Assembly: GCF_020085105.1 (NCBI RefSeq)
Contig: NC_058051.1
Location: forward strand, 282,501 to 346,500
DNA length: 64,000 nt
Reading direction: 5' to 3'
Source: Siniperca chuatsi
Taxonomy: Eukaryota; Chordata; Actinopteri; Centrarchiformes; Sinipercidae
Below are positions 33,276 through 45,446 of the stretch, piece after piece (the stretch's first letter is position 1; each line of letters opens with the position of its first letter). The position numbers were made by a program, and so were the translations under genes. Under the pieces are notes generated by a model, which saw nothing but the letters and a program-made list of their open reading frames with translations, searched no databases and was not told the origin of the DNA.

Positions 33276-33890
33276 TTCTGATTATTTAGTCAGCAGTTAA
33301 GTGGTGATTTTCATGTGCAACCTTTGGTTTCCTGAAAGATAAAAAAATATATAAATTTCAATTACTTTATGATATAACAACAGACTCATAACTGGAACTC
33401 CTGCTGCTTTGATTCTAGGTGAAAAGGAGAGTAGCCTATTAAAAAATGAGACAACTATGTAACAACTAAGTAAGATTTTCGATGAAGCCCATGTTTATAA
33501 TCCATTATGAAATATACTTATAGTCCATTACACTGTGCTTATAACAATGTATAATTATAGTTATAAGCACTCAAATGTTCTTAAAGCTTTATAACAATAA
33601 TCCTAACACATTATAAAGCATTTTATAATGACTTCTCATCTCTACGGTCAAGTAGCTTAATACTTTATAACTGCTGGTCACTCACTGACATTATTTTTGT
33701 ATTATAAATCTCATATTTGTTGTACATTATAATAATTTTATAATGCATTATAATCACCGTTAGAATGCATTATAATGTGAGTATAAGTGGTCATTGGGTG
33801 CTTTAAGTAAAGCAATGACATTCCTGAGGTATAGGCAGATATAATACATTACAAGCTTGATATAAATCACTGTAAGTGGTCTTTGCTTTA
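33276..33890 (-). promoter_or_regulatory. 5' leader of gene A with predicted splice acceptor; AT-rich upstream repeat
   Basis: On the minus strand a T-rich tract, then atctttcag, ends at 33332, giving a strong acceptor 56 bases before the start codon. An upstream untranslated exon is therefore likely. The same leader and acceptor are kept in copies B, C and D. Beyond it (33480-33800) lies AT-rich sequence with repeated cattataatgcattataa-type palindromes. That sequence also appears at 39200-39320, 49220-49510, 62220-62400, 63000-63080 and 63640-63720. Confidence 0.5.
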
Positions 33891-34104
33891 TGTACATTGA
33901 AGAATATATACAGTGTTTCCCCTAGGCTGACTGTTTTGGGGGTGCTGAAACTGGTTTGTTGGAAAGCTGACCACTACAGGGCTCCGGTCAGAGAACAGTC
34001 ATCAGTTGGATTTAAAGCTGGGGCAGTTTTGAATGACTTTATGATATAACAACCAACTCATTACAGGAACTCTTGGTGCTTTGATTCTAGGTGAAAGGAG
34101 AGTA
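33891..34104. repeat. duplicated flanking block (cagtgtttcccctaggctga)
   Basis: The block is matched at 63120-63240 downstream of copy B. It includes a partial second copy of the sequence upstream of gene A (tttgattctaggtgaaaggagag). Confidence 0.6.
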
Positions 34105-35055
34105 GCTTATGAAAAAATAAGGCGGATCCTGGAGAGCACCTGCAGAGGTTCCTGGGTATGGTCCAGTACCTGGGGAGATACCTGCCCAACCTGTCAGAGG
34201 TGATAAGGCCCCTAAATGACCTTCTGAAATGTGAGGCTGCGTGGACCTTGGATGCAGCACAACCCAACGTATTCAACAAGGTAAAGCAACTCATCTCCAA
34301 TGCACCTATTCTCACATTCTACGATGTAAACAAACCCACGATAGTGAGCGCTGATGTTAGCAGCTACGGGCTGGGTGGCGTGCTGCTGCAGTGACTGCTG
34401 ATGGACTGAAACCAGTGACATTCTGTTCAAGAACATTGACTGACGCTGAAAAGCGCTATGCACAGATGGCCTAGACAACCACAAATCACTGGTCCCTCTG
34501 ATCAATGACAAAGACCTTGATACGGTTCCCCTGAGGTGCCAGCGTTTGCTTATGCATCTGATGACGTGCAACCCCACTGCAGAGTATGTACCAGGCAAAA
34601 CACTGACAGTGGCCAACACATTATCCAGACAGCCATTACCAGTACTGCAGAGTGAAGTGTCAGAACTAACCTGTGAGGTTTCAGTGTTTGAAGATGCAGC
34701 TCACACAGCATGGCCCGTATGACCCAAGCAGGAAATGAGTACTGACTACGACCTGCAGGTGGTGAGTAGATTGGTGACCCAGGGATGGCCAAAGTATGTG
34801 AGTAGCATTCCAGTACAAGCCAAAACGTACCACCAATGGGGTAACAGTTTGTCAATCTGGAAAGGTCTTGTCTTGTATGGGGATCACATTGTCATCCCTC
34901 ATGGGATGATACATGACATCCTTCACCACTTGCATGATGGGCACCAGGGCATCACCGAGTGTCGCGAAAGGACAAGCATGAGCGAGACTGCAACACTTGC
35001 GAGAAATGTTTACTTACCTGCATACATCTATGTCTATGACTAAAAAGGGGGGAGA
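34105..35055 (+). mobile_element. Ty3/Gypsy LTR retrotransposon, internal fragment (RT end, RNase H, integrase zinc finger), broken
   Basis: Frames encode the end of reverse transcriptase ([18 protein letters not shown]) and RNase H ([19 protein letters not shown]). After stops and gaps they continue with a YVPGKTLTVANTLSR linker and an integrase HHCC-type finger region (HHLHDGHQGITECRER). Stop codons and frame breaks show it is dead. A polypurine tract, aaaaaggggggagag at about 35042-35056, marks the 3' end of the internal region. This is an old genomic retroelement, not an intact virus. Confidence 0.85.
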
Positions 35056-35420
35056 GTCATGTGGATTGAATATCCAGGGACTATTTAATATGTATGTTTA
35101 CATGCACAGTGATCAGAACAGTTTGCGGTGGCCCGGGACTGGATTCTGGTATGGGTGACGGACTGATGCACGGGCTGCATGACATGGAGGATGTTGCTAG
35201 GTGGATTATTGCTAGATTTGCGAGTGCTTATGTTAACTGGCCACCATCTGCTCTTGACCAGGAAGTAGTGGGCAGTGGCTCATTCTCATAATTGCCCATG
35301 ATTGTCTTATCCTGACACCTCCTTCTCCTGTGTGCACTGACGTAAAGGCAAGCTACTGTAACAAAGAGTTTCCCTACGGGGATCAATAAAGTATTTCTGA
35401 TTCTGATTCTGATTCTGACC
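35056..35420 (+). mobile_element. Gypsy LTR remnant followed by a retroposon tail
   Basis: The LTR-like sequence starts right after the polypurine tract and runs to about 35325. The same polypurine tract plus LTR is present at 44535-44890. From 35335 to 35420 there is an extra retroposon (gggatcaataaagtatttct then gattctgattctg) that is absent from the 44.9-kb copy, so it inserted in this copy only. Confidence 0.6.
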
Positions 35421-35984
35421 TGGTGGCCATTTTAGAAAAGTGCACCTACTGTGCCAAGTATGGTTGTTGTGATAATTACTTTCATATTTCCTTTGTAGCC
35501 TAGAAATAGAGCCGGTGTGTTTAAACTACTTTGTTACGGATAATTGCCAGCTGTTAACATATATGTATATTTAATTTATCTTAATAGACATCTGCTGGTA
35601 AATGGAAGTCAAGGCAACCATTTATCCAAGTCTGACCTCAAACCTTTCGTTCCTTCGAATTAAATCTCCACAGCAAAAATAAAATAAAAACCTTGTGCCA
35701 AACTTTGGGATTATGAGATAATCATATGCATCATTACTTGTTCAAATATGTATGGCTTATTCTTGGTGGAACATACATGATAACAATGTTAAAGCAATTG
35801 CATGGGTATGTGATATTGGACAAAATTACATTCACTGTTCTAAAATTCAACCGTTTTGTTGAACTTTGTTCCTGAATCTAATTATTCAGTTTCGAGAAGC
35901 CTATCCGCATAAAGGGAGCTGAATCTGTGCCACAACGTTCATAGAAAGTGAGACTAAACTTTAAACAGGAAGCACCCAGAGAGG

Positions 35985-38270
35985 CATGAGTGTTAAACAT
36001 TAATTTTATCTCTTAATTGCCAGTGAAATAAGTTGTGATAAAGTCGCTGTTTAATGGGAGCATATAAAGATAAAATACATGTTGACCTTGATTAGCTGGA
36101 AGTTGAGGACATGTTCATTTGTAGTTACTTGGGTTCCAGAAAGCAGCTTTAGTGAGTTTTTGAAATCTAGATCCCTTTAACTGAGTTTTAGTTACTATGG
36201 TAACTTAGTTGGTCAGTTAAAAAAAAGTATCTGGTTGTATCAAACAAAACTGAAAAAGTGAAACAATCCTATTATTCAATGTACATTCTGTAATTCTAAA
36301 GAGACCACAATCATTGATTTTTTTTACTGTAGTCTGACACTTTGAATTCAAAAACATGGTAAACTACATATTGGTGAACTGAACGAATCTGTTTGCAACT
36401 AATGAACGCGAGTGGCGCTGACTCTAGCGGGAGTTAGCGACACTTGGCATGCTTCACAAGAAATCATTAACAAAGGGTAAGACCACAAGCCAAAAGCTGC
36501 AAAGTTCCTCCACCCATGTCAAACTCACAGCGTTTTCAAAAGGACGGTTACTTTAGGTCACAAATATTTTCCTTGAATGCCCTGTTCAACAGTGTCTGTA
36601 CCTGCATTCCCACCTGGACGGCTGCAAATCAGTAACTAATCTGATGAACGATGGCTTTTCGATTTTGAAAGGCTGCAGATCTACAATGTAGTCTAGTATA
36701 AGCCTGTCTACTTGTTGGGAAACGAAGGTAACCGGTCCTTTACAAAATGCTGCGAGTTTGGCGTGGGTGGAGGAAGAAATGAACGTGAACTAGTTAATTT
36801 TTTGGGACTGTGAGCTTAGTTCAAAATTCAAAACTGTGAAGTGTGAACAGCACTGCTTACTGGAGAGGGTAACAAGTCCAAACAGAAGTAACTGAGAATC
36901 CAACAGGTTATTAGAAATGGGGCAGGAAAAAAGCAGGCAGGAGAGCACAGGTTCAGGATCAGGTTCAGGTTCAACATTGACGATCTGTCCAGTGAAGTTG
37001 TCCAGATCAAAGTTCTCTATTCCTGTCCTGTCATGTGATTTTCACAGGAAACTTCAGGTTCTCAGCTGTTTAACGTCTTTAAATGTCACTGTGGAAGTGT
37101 TTTGTTCTGCTTTCCTAATCACCACAGACTGTGCAGAATATTTTACTTTAATTTCTGATATATTTCAGTTACTGATATCAATGAATCAAAACACAAAGAG
37201 CGTGATCAATGGAAGGAATACACTCACCACCTGTGCTTGCTGTAATGTCTTGTCCATTTGTCTTGGCTGAGCAGATGACAGAACTGTATTTATCCACAGG
37301 ATTGCATGTGTGTTAAACATTAATCTTATCTGTTAATTGCCAGTGAAATAAGTTGTGATAAAGTCGCTGTTTAATGGGAGCATATAAAGATAAAATACAT
37401 GTTGACCTCGATTAGCTGGAAGTTGAGGACATGTTCATTTGTAGTTACTTGGGTTCCAGAAAGCAGCTTTAGTGAGTTTTTAAAACCTAGATCCCTGAAA
37501 CTGAGTTGTAGTTACTATGGTAACTTAGTTGGTCAGTTAAAAAACATTTATTTTCTGGTTGTATCAAACAAAACTGAAAAGTGAAACAATCCTATTATTC
37601 AATGTAAATTTTGTAATTCTAAAGAGACTTGAAAGGCTGCAGATCTACAATGTAGTCTAGTATAAGCCTGTCAACTTGTTGGGAAACGAAGGTAACCGGT
37701 CCTTTACAAAATGCTGCGAGTTTGGCTTGGGTGGAGGAAGAAATGAACGTGAACTAGTTCATTTTTAGGGACTGTAAGCTTAGTTCAAAATTCAAAACTG
37801 TGAAGTGTGAACAGCACAGCTTACTGGAGAGGGTAACAAGTCCAAACAGAAGTAACTGAGAATCCAACAGGTTAAAAGAAATGGGGCAGGAAAAAAGCAG
37901 GCAGGAGAGCACAGGTTCAGGATCAGGTTCAGGTTCAACATTGACGATCTGTCCAGTGAAGTTTTCCAGATCAAAGTTCTCTATTCCTGTCCTGTCATGT
38001 GATTTTCACAGGAAACTTCAGGTTCTCAGCTGTTTAACGTCTTTAAATGTCACTGTGGAAGTTTTTTGTTCTGCTTTCCTAATCACCACAGACTGTGCAG
38101 GATATTTTACTTTCATTTCTGATATATTTCAGTTACTCATATCAATGAATCAAAACACAAAGAGCATTATGACAGAAATGTGTTTATCCACTAGATCCAG
38201 TGCTGACGTTATGTCTTTGTGATAACTTTGAACTGATTTCTTCTCATCAATAAATACCTAGCTTAAAATG
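35985..38270. repeat. two direct ~0.96-1.3-kb repeat units, block 1
   Basis: Unit 1 (35985-37300) and unit 2 (37310-38270) share gtgttaaacattaat...cttaattgccag and the region around 36917/37881. Unit 1 carries ~360 bp (about 36307-36668) that unit 2 lacks; this extra part is hAT-derived. Each unit has a ~113-117-codon frame starting MGQEKSRQESTG with repeated SG pairs, open also on the opposite strand, and no recognisable domain. Confidence 0.85.
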
Positions 38271-38440
38271 TTCCCTTCCACGGCAGGCAGTGCATCGAGC
38301 TGCTAACAGTAACGGTGAAGCAGCAAGTGCGCGTGTATGCGGAAGTGTGCTTGTTTAAGTGTGCGGTTGACGGACTTCAGTCTCAGGCTTAGATTTCCTC
38401 TCTGAATGTTGAACCAAAGTACAGTGACGGAGACGACACA

Positions 38441-38482
38441 ATGTGTGTGTGTGTGTGTATGTGTGTTTGTGTGTATGTGCGT
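38441..38482. repeat. (TG)n microsatellite
   Basis: Imperfect TG run in block 1. Confidence 0.9.
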
Positions 38483-38829
38483 GTGCATTGTGCAATGAAA
38501 CCTGTTAGTCTGTGCACTATTTGGAACTGGATTTATTCACTCTACAAACCTGAATCTGCTTGTGTTAGCAGTTTTTGCGACCTGGCCTGCACTTTTTTTT
38601 GTCTCTTAAATCACTTTGGTGTAGATGATAGTGTGAGGATGAGGTCATGGCCTGCAGGAGTGTTTTGACATATCATTTATATAAAAGTAATAAAAGATCT
38701 TGCGCAAGATATGACCTTTGAGTCAGGTAAATTTTCTTAGATTAGATATGTTACTGAAGAACCAGGAGGGAGATTAGCAGAGTGGGAAATGTGCTTTTAG
38801 TTTCTCTTTGTCCTTATTTGTGTTTGTAG

Positions 38830-38830
<1 letters not shown>

Positions 38831-38860
<30 letters not shown>
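38831..38860. repeat. (CA)n microsatellite
   Basis: CA run in block 1. The equivalent in block 2 (48816-48884) is longer and interrupted by CG-containing units. Confidence 0.93.
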
Positions 38861-38862
<2 letters not shown>

Positions 38863-39939
38863 CACACACGCTCACACAAACAGAAATCGGTCCTCACAAA
38901 GATAGCAATACAAGACAAAATTGGTAATTTGTTCAAAAACGATCTTATGACAAACTGTATTTCTGTTTATGACCTAATGAACCTGAGCCCCAGCTCCATT
39001 TGCTGAGTAAAGACTGAGACGCAGTAGAAAGCTCTGACCAAATAGAGTTTAGACTTATATTATAAATTTGAATGACTTTACGATTTAACAACCAACTCAT
39101 AACAGGAAGTCCTGCTGCTTTGATTCTAGGTGAAAAGGAGAGCAGCCTACGAAAAAATGAGGCAATTATTTAACAATTTAGTAACACTTTCATTGAAACC
39201 CATGTCTATAATGCATTATAAACATACATAAAGTGCGTTATACTGTGCTTATAATAATGTATAATTATAGTTATAAGCACTCAAATGTATAATATAATAG
39301 ATATGCATTATAATGTGAGTATGAGTGGTCATTGGATGCTTTAAGTAATGACATTGGATGGCCTACCTGCCTGTCTACCTGCCTACCTGTGCGCACTCTG
39401 CCCGTGCGCTCGTTGCACATGAAAATGTGATTTGGGGGAGAGGCTTTGGAGGGAGGCCTGAAGGGAGGGGGTGGGATTTTTTCAGTTGGATACTTTCAAA
39501 ATCTAGTTGCTGCCTTCTCCAACGTTACCTACCCGAGCTTCAAGCTCTTTACTTGCAGAATGGAAATAGTACAAGTAGCACAAATGGGACAGCATAGTAA
39601 CGGATAATTCTCTAGTTACTGGAATAAAGCACAAAGAAACAATTACATGCATATCTGAGTCGTTACTGATAGCCAGCATTAACTAAAAGCATTTAAGGAC
39701 TCCAACATTTACAGTGCTAAAGATCCAGTACTTTCCCAATGTAAAGTATCAAGATTCAGGTTTATTTGTGTAGCACCGTATCATAGAAAAGCTATTAAGA
39801 GGTCTTTATATAAAAACAACATAAAAAACAGAACATATGTGCAAATTAGACATTTATGCATAAATTCACAAAAATAAACATACATTCAAATACAAACAAG
39901 CAAACTGTACAAATACAGTGTGTTCATTTAAGAAAAGCT

Positions 39940-40060
39940 TGTTGTTGGGTCTCTGTAAATAATATTATAAAGAGTTCGGTCTAGACCTGCTCTGTAGGAA
40001 AAGTGCAATGAGATAACTTCTGTTATGAATTGGTGCTACATAAATAAAACTGAATTGAAT
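39940..40060 (+). mobile_element. LINE 3' tail fragment
   Basis: It contains ttgggtctctgtaaataata, gcaatgagataacttctgtt and a taaataaaactgaattgaat end, the same tail as at 24868-24975, 51755-51835 and 53540-53650. Confidence 0.75.
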
Positions 40061-40466
40061 TGAGTGAAAAAGAAGGTCTTTAGTTTTAAAAGAGCACAGT
40101 GTCGGAGCAAGTCTAAGATCAGGATGCAAACTGTTACATTCTTTAGGCGCATAAATACTGAAAGCCATCTCACCGGACTTCGAAAGTGCTCCAGGTACAT
40201 GGAGGAGAGTTCCACCTTTTCACTGGAGAGAGCTGCTGTTGTTACAAACTGAACGCATGTCTGAGATGTACTGTGGAGCTTGACCAGCAAGTGCTTGGTA
40301 AACCAAAAGGAGGGTTTTGGACTTAATCTGAAGGCAGCAGGTTACAGAGGACTGGAGAGATGTGGTCAGTTTGGTCCTGGTTAGTGCTCGTGCAGCTGAG
40401 TTCTGGATAAGTTGTAGTCTCTGGGTTGTTTTGTTTGGAGGAGAGCTGCAATAATCCAGCCTTCTC
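40061..40466 (-). mobile_element. LINE ORF2 3' fragment (minus strand)
   Basis: On the minus strand it matches the fragment at 49790-50290, whose frame reads SRLDYCSS, LQLIQNSAARALTRT and APQYISDM. These are typical of the C-terminal part of CR1/L2-clade reverse transcriptases. It has been degraded by frameshifts. Confidence 0.75.
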
Positions 40467-41165
40467 TTTAAAAATCACAGTCCACCTGGAAATGTGCGCA
40501 GGTGGATCAGCCTCATATCCCGCCCTCTACACGCCCACGTTCAACCATAAATGGTCAATGCAAAGCACCACGTGAATACTGATGCATATAAATGAGCCTG
40601 CTTACCATGGCAACAACAGCCGAGAGGAAGACGAAAAAAAAGGTAGCAAAATATTAAACATTTATGTGGCAAAATTGGAAGAAATCACTTGTACCATCCA
40701 AAATGATAATAATACGTTACTTTTACTCTTTACATCCACATGATGGATTTTTATGGACTGATTTAAATGTCTGCACGGTGACGCAGTGCGGATCTTAGTA
40801 TCTATACAACACATTTTAGAACAAGTGACCCCAACACTGACTGAGATTCACACATTTGTATCTTGGGATGTGTAAGTCTTTGAGCATCTGTGGTATCTTT
40901 GTGGAATAAGGATTGAGATGTTTTGTTATTATTAATCTACATATCATAAAGACATTTTAATAAACTCTTGAAATATATAATGTTATATTGGTCCAGCTCT
41001 CTGTCGTTTTACAGTCTGCTGCCATGTAAAAGCATTTTCCAAAGTCTTAACCCCAAATGATGCAGCTGAACTGTATTATGGATATTTACTACAGTGAATA
41101 CAGTTCAGCCCCCAGAGTAACCTGCACCACCCAGTGGAACAATACAACCAAGGAGACACTGTAGC
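40467..41165 (+). mobile_element. Harbinger-like fragment next to copy C (left end truncated)
   Basis: It corresponds to 43034-43715 and 50420-51112. It includes the MATTAERK start at about 40608 and the ~402-bp segment 40643-41044 (gtagca...ccaaag) missing at the A locus. The terminal ggggtctc end is lost here. Confidence 0.65.
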
Positions 41166-41837
41166 TCTTAGCTCACTTTATTAAGACAGAAGTATTTCAG
41201 ACATACGGTTGCATGCTATTCAGGCCATAATGAGAGAGCATTGTGCAAAGTAATACACAGAATATATTGCAAGTTCATTGTTACCCAGAACATCAGTTTT
41301 AATTTAGCTGTAGCACTTGCAGTTACATTGAATCCCTGAATGAAACATTTGACACCATTTTTAAGATAATGCATGAGATGCTGCAGACACAGAGCAGGGG
41401 CGCAGTGATAAACAGAATTTAGGAAAATGTGAACTGGATGCAACCTGGTGGATCTGAAGGTAGCAAGATTACTTTATGGTGGAAGAAGAAGAATTCACCA
41501 AGTGCAAAGAGCTTTGTTAAGAACATTCCTGTCATCCAAACTGTGGCAGTTCTCTTTCGCTCCTTTTCTCTTCTCTTCTCTTCTCCTCTTCTCCTCTGTC
41601 GCTCCTCTTCTCTCCTCATTGATCCCCGATTGGCTATTTAAAGCAATTATTACACTCGTACATATTATCTTGGCCAACTGGTCTGTAGTATTCACCTCCA
41701 TTGAACACATATACATGCCGCCCATGAAGAATACTTTGGAAAACATCATTGAAGGATTTGCATGGAGGCAGGACTCTATGGCACTTGCAGCATCTCAGGT
41801 GGTCGCCCATGTTATGTTCTGATGGTACGTTCCCCAT
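41166..41837 (-). pseudogene. SecA-like gene, internally deleted and frameshifted copy C
   Basis: Transcript order is right to left. From 41837 it encodes the N-terminal module starting MGNVPSEHNMGD, with the CxxC pairs kept, then stops at TAG after YECNNCFK because of a local change. An extra base further on shifts the frame. After a short E/R-rich stretch the sequence jumps at about 41551 to sequence lying ~1.4 kb beyond the stop of the full gene. Nearly the whole 2.6-kb-codon frame is therefore missing. The 3' polyadenylation block (41177-41182) is retained. No functional product is expected. Confidence 0.85.
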
Positions 41838-42410
41838 TTCTGATTATTTAGTCAGCAGTTAAGTGGTGATTTTCGTTTGCAACCTGTGTTTTCCTGAAAG
41901 ATAAAACAAATATAAATTTCAATTACTTTACGATATAACAACCAACTCATCTCAGCATGATTAATGGAAGGAACACACTCACCACCTGTGCTTGCTGTGA
42001 TGTCTTGTCCATTTGTCTTGGCTGAGCAGATGACAGAACTGTATTTATCCACTGGATCCAGTGCTGACGTTATGCCTTTGTCATAACTTTGAGCTGATTT
42101 CTTCTCGTCAATAAATACCTAGCTTAAAAAGTTCCCTTCCACAGCATCGAGCTGCTAACAGTAACGGTGACGCAGCAAGTGCACGTGTATGAGGAAGTGC
42201 GCTTGTTAAAGTTTGCGGTTGACGGACTTCAGTCTCAAGCTTGGATTTCCTCTTTGAATGTTGAACCAAAGTTCAAGTGTGCACATATGCATTGTGCAAT
42301 GAAACCTGTTAGTCTGTGCACTACTTGGAACTGGATTTATTCACTCTACAAACCTGAATCTGCTTGTGTTAGCAGTTAAAGTTGAACTCCACCGATTTTC
42401 CACCTCAGCC
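41838..42410. repeat. 5' flank of copy C joined to duplication-block sequence
   Basis: The leader and splice acceptor of the SecA-like family (about 41894) run into sequence matching 46830-46920 and then 47820-48160 of block 2. This shows that the C unit was pasted into the same repeat background. Confidence 0.6.
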
Positions 42411-42440
42411 TTTCCAGGTGTCTCCAGGTGTTTCCAGGTG
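42411..42440. repeat. 10-bp minisatellite, 3 copies (tytccaggtg)
   Basis: This is the short allele of the array that has eight units at 48191-48270 in the paralogous block. Confidence 0.9.
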
Positions 42441-42639
42441 TTGGGCAGTTCTGCTGCAGATGTTTTAAAGCAGTATAAAGCCTTTAGTGTCTCAGAGGGA
42501 GCTGTGTGACGTCTGCTAAATGTCCTCAAGTGATGTCACTTGAGTCGGCGTCGGTCGGGGCTGAAGACTACAAGTCTGAAGATGAAACCAAAGTGTTGGT
42601 GTGGAGTCAGAAAGAAGTGAGCTCAGCAGAGCTCTGCAG

Positions 42640-42898
42640 CTGCTGCTGAGTTCTGGATAAGTTGTAGTCTCTGGGTTGTTTTGTTTGGAGGAGAGCTGCA
42701 ATAATCCAGCCTGCTCATAACAAACGCACGCATGAGTTTCTCTGAGTCGGTTTAGGAGAAGAAGCCTCTAATTCTGGAAATGTTTCTTAGCTGTAAGAAG
42801 GCAACGTTGGTGATGCCGCTGATATGGGCCTTAAAGCTGAGTTCACCATCCAAGGCTACTCCTAGGTTTTTAACCTGGTCACGTGTTTTAAGTGATCT
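42640..42898 (-). mobile_element. LINE ORF2 3' fragment (minus strand)
   Basis: It matches 50034-50288 and the left part of 40061-40466, the same truncated reverse-transcriptase remnant. Confidence 0.65.
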
Positions 42899-43715
42899 GG
42901 GGTCTCATTCATAAAGCAGTGCGTAGGATTCATAATAAAAGTGTACATGCGCACAAAAGCCGAAAATGTAGTGCACCGGAAAAAAGAATTCAGATTTATA
43001 AAACCGTGCGCACGCAAACCTGCAGGCAACTTTCCCTTTAAAAATCACAGTCCACCTGGAAATGTGCACAGGTGGATCAGCCTCATATCCCGCCCTCTAC
43101 ACGCCCACGTTCAACCATAAATAGTCAATGCAAAGCACCACGTGAATACTGATGCATATAAATGAGCCTGCTTACCATGGCAACAACAGCCGAGAGGAAG
43201 ACGAAAAAAAAGGTAGCAAAATATTAAACATTTATGTGGCAAAATTGGAAGAAATCACTCGTACCATCCAAAATGATAATAATACGTTACTTTTACTCTT
43301 TACATCCACATGATGGATTTTTATGGACTGATTTAAATGTCTGCACGGTGACGCAGTGCGGATCTTAGTATCTATACAACACATTTTAGAAGAAGTGACC
43401 CCAACACTGACTGAGATTCACACATTTGTATCTTGAGCATCTGTGGTATCTTTGTGGAATAAGGATTGAGATGTTTTGTTATTATTAATCTACATATCAT
43501 AAAGATATTTTAATAAACTCTTGAAATATATAATGTTATATTGGTCCAGCTCTCTGTCGTTTTACAGTCTGCTGCCGTGTAAAAGCATTTTCCAAGGTCT
43601 TAACCCCAAATGATGCAGCTGAACTGTATTATGGATATTTACTTCAGTGAATACAGTTCAGCCCCCAGAGTAACCTGCACCACCCAGTGGAACAATACAA
43701 CCAAGGAGACACTGT
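42899..43715 (+). mobile_element. Harbinger-like fragment next to copy D
   Basis: It starts with ggggtctcattcataaa, has the MATTAERK start at about 43178 and the internal ~400-bp segment, and ends at ggagacactgta, where the 3' block of SecA-like copy D begins. Confidence 0.65.
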
Positions 43716-44391
43716 AGCTCTCAGCTCGCTTTATTAAGACAGAAGTATTTCAGACATACGGTTGCATGCTATTCAGGCCATAATGAGAGAGCATTGTGCA
43801 AAGTAATACACAGAATATATTGCAAGTTCATTGTTACCCAGAACATCAGTTTTAATTTAGCTGTAGCACTTGCAGTTACATTGAATTTCTGAATGAAACA
43901 TTTGACACCATTTTTAAGATAATGCATGAGATGCTGTAGACACAGAGCAGGGGCGCAGTGATAAACAGAATTTAGGAAAATGTGAACTGGATGCAACCTG
44001 GTGGATCTGAAGGTAGCAAGATTACTTTATGGAAGAAGAAGAATTCACCAAGTGCAAAGAGCTTTGTTAAGAACATTCCTGTCATCCAAACTGTGGCAGT
44101 TCTCTGTCGCTCCTCTTCTCTTCTCCTCTCCTCTTCTCTTCTCTTCTCCTCTTCTCTCCTCTGTCGCTCCTCTTGATCCCTGATTGGCTTATTAAAGCAA
44201 TAATTACACTCGTACATATTATCGTAGCCAACTGGTCTGTAGTATTCACATCCATTGAACACATATACGTCCCGCCCATGAACAATACTTTTGTATAAAT
44301 CATCAAAGGATTTGCATGGAGGCAGGACTTTATTGCACTTGCAGCATCTCAGGCGGTCGCCCATGTTACATTCTGATGGTGCGTTCCCCAT
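43716..44391 (-). pseudogene. SecA-like gene, internally deleted copy D; intact 139-aa N-terminal frame (44391-43972)
   Basis: The frame starting at 44391 reads MGNAPSECNMGD. It keeps the myristoylation-type start (Ser6), both CxxC pairs and an E/R coil of about 33 residues. It then passes through the deletion junction (about 44102) into a ~40-residue tail rich in hydrophobics and stops at 43972. The junction is the same as in copy C. Leader, splice acceptor and polyadenylation block are kept, so a short membrane-anchored zinc-ribbon/coil protein could be made. Whether it is expressed is unknown; I class it as a deletion derivative. Confidence 0.75.
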
Positions 44392-44534
44392 TTCTGATTA
44401 TTTAGTCAGCAGTTAAGTGGTGATTTTCGTTTGCAACCTGTGTTTTCCTGAAAGATAAAACAAATATAAATTTCAATTACTTTATGATATAACAACCAAC
44501 TCATAACAGGAACTCCAGCTGCTTTGATTCTAGG
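44392..44534 (-). promoter_or_regulatory. leader and 5' flank of copy D
   Basis: Same leader and acceptor as the full-length genes. It is then cut at tttgattctag, where Gypsy sequence begins. Confidence 0.5.
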
Positions 44535-44890
44535 GTCGTGAAAGGACAAGCATGAGCGAGACTGCAACACTTGCGAGAAATGTTTACTTACCTGCATACA
44601 TCTATGTCTATGACTAAAAAGGGGGGAGAGTCATGTGGATTGAATATCCAGGGACTATTTAATATGTACGTTTACATGCACAGTGATCAGAACAGTTTGC
44701 GGTGGCCCGGGACTGGATTCCGGTATGGGCGACGGACTGATGCACGGCTGCATGACATGGAGGATGTTGCTAGTTGGATTATTGCTAGATTTGCGAGTGC
44801 TTATGTCCACCATCTGCTCTTGACCAGGAAGTAGTGGGCAGTGGCTCATTCTCATAATTGCCCATGATTGTCTTATCCTGACACCTAGTT
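44535..44890 (+). mobile_element. Gypsy integrase end, polypurine tract and LTR remnant
   Basis: Near-identical to 34965-35325, but the rest of the internal region is absent. A ~10-bp deletion is visible near tatgtccaccatctgc. Confidence 0.7.
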
Positions 44891-45446
44891 TAAGAAAAGT
44901 GCACCTACTGTGCTAGTATGGTTGTTGTGATAATTACTTTCATATTTCCTTTGTAGCCTAGAAATAGAGCCGGTGTGTTTAAACTACTTTGTTACGGATA
45001 ATTGCCAGCTGTTTACATATATGTATATTTAATTTATCTTAATAGACATCTGCTGGTAAATGGAAGTCAAGGCAACCATTTATCCAAGTCTGACCTCAAA
45101 CCTTTCGTTCCTTCGAATTAAATCTCCACAGAAAAAATAAAATAAAAACCTTGTGCCAAACTTTGGGATTATGAGATAATCATACGCATCATTATTTGTT
45201 GAAATATGTATGGCTTATTCTTGGTGGAACATACATGATAACAATGTTAAAGCAATTGCATGGGTATGTGATATTGGACAAAATTACATTCACTGTTCTA
45301 AAATTCAACCGTTTTGTTGAACTTTGTTCCTGAATCTAATTATTCAGTTTCGAGAAGCCTATCCGCATAAAGGGAGTTGAATCTGTGCCACAACGTTCAT
45401 AGAAAGTGAGACTAAACTTTAAACAGGAAGCACCCAGAGAGGCATG

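Larger units (their letters stand above)
35421..39960. repeat. segmental duplication block 1 (paralogue of 44890-49795)
   Basis: Long collinear near-identity with 44890-49795: for example, matching stretches at 35500/44960 (agcctagaaatagagccggt), 36117/45557, 38560/48540 and 39357/49548. The block contains two internal ~960-bp units, hAT remnants, microsatellites and AT-rich palindromes. I found no gene in it. Confidence 0.85.

Noticed and set aside
34105-35055. Intact endogenous retrovirus
   Set aside because: Only the end of RT, RNase H and an integrase finger remain, with stops. No gag, envelope or paired LTRs were found.
41551-44110. Copies C and D as processed (spliced) retrocopies of the full gene
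   Set aside because: The junction does not lie at GT/AG sites. Flanking non-transcribed sequence is also shared, and there is no poly(A) tail. An internal deletion before duplication explains both.
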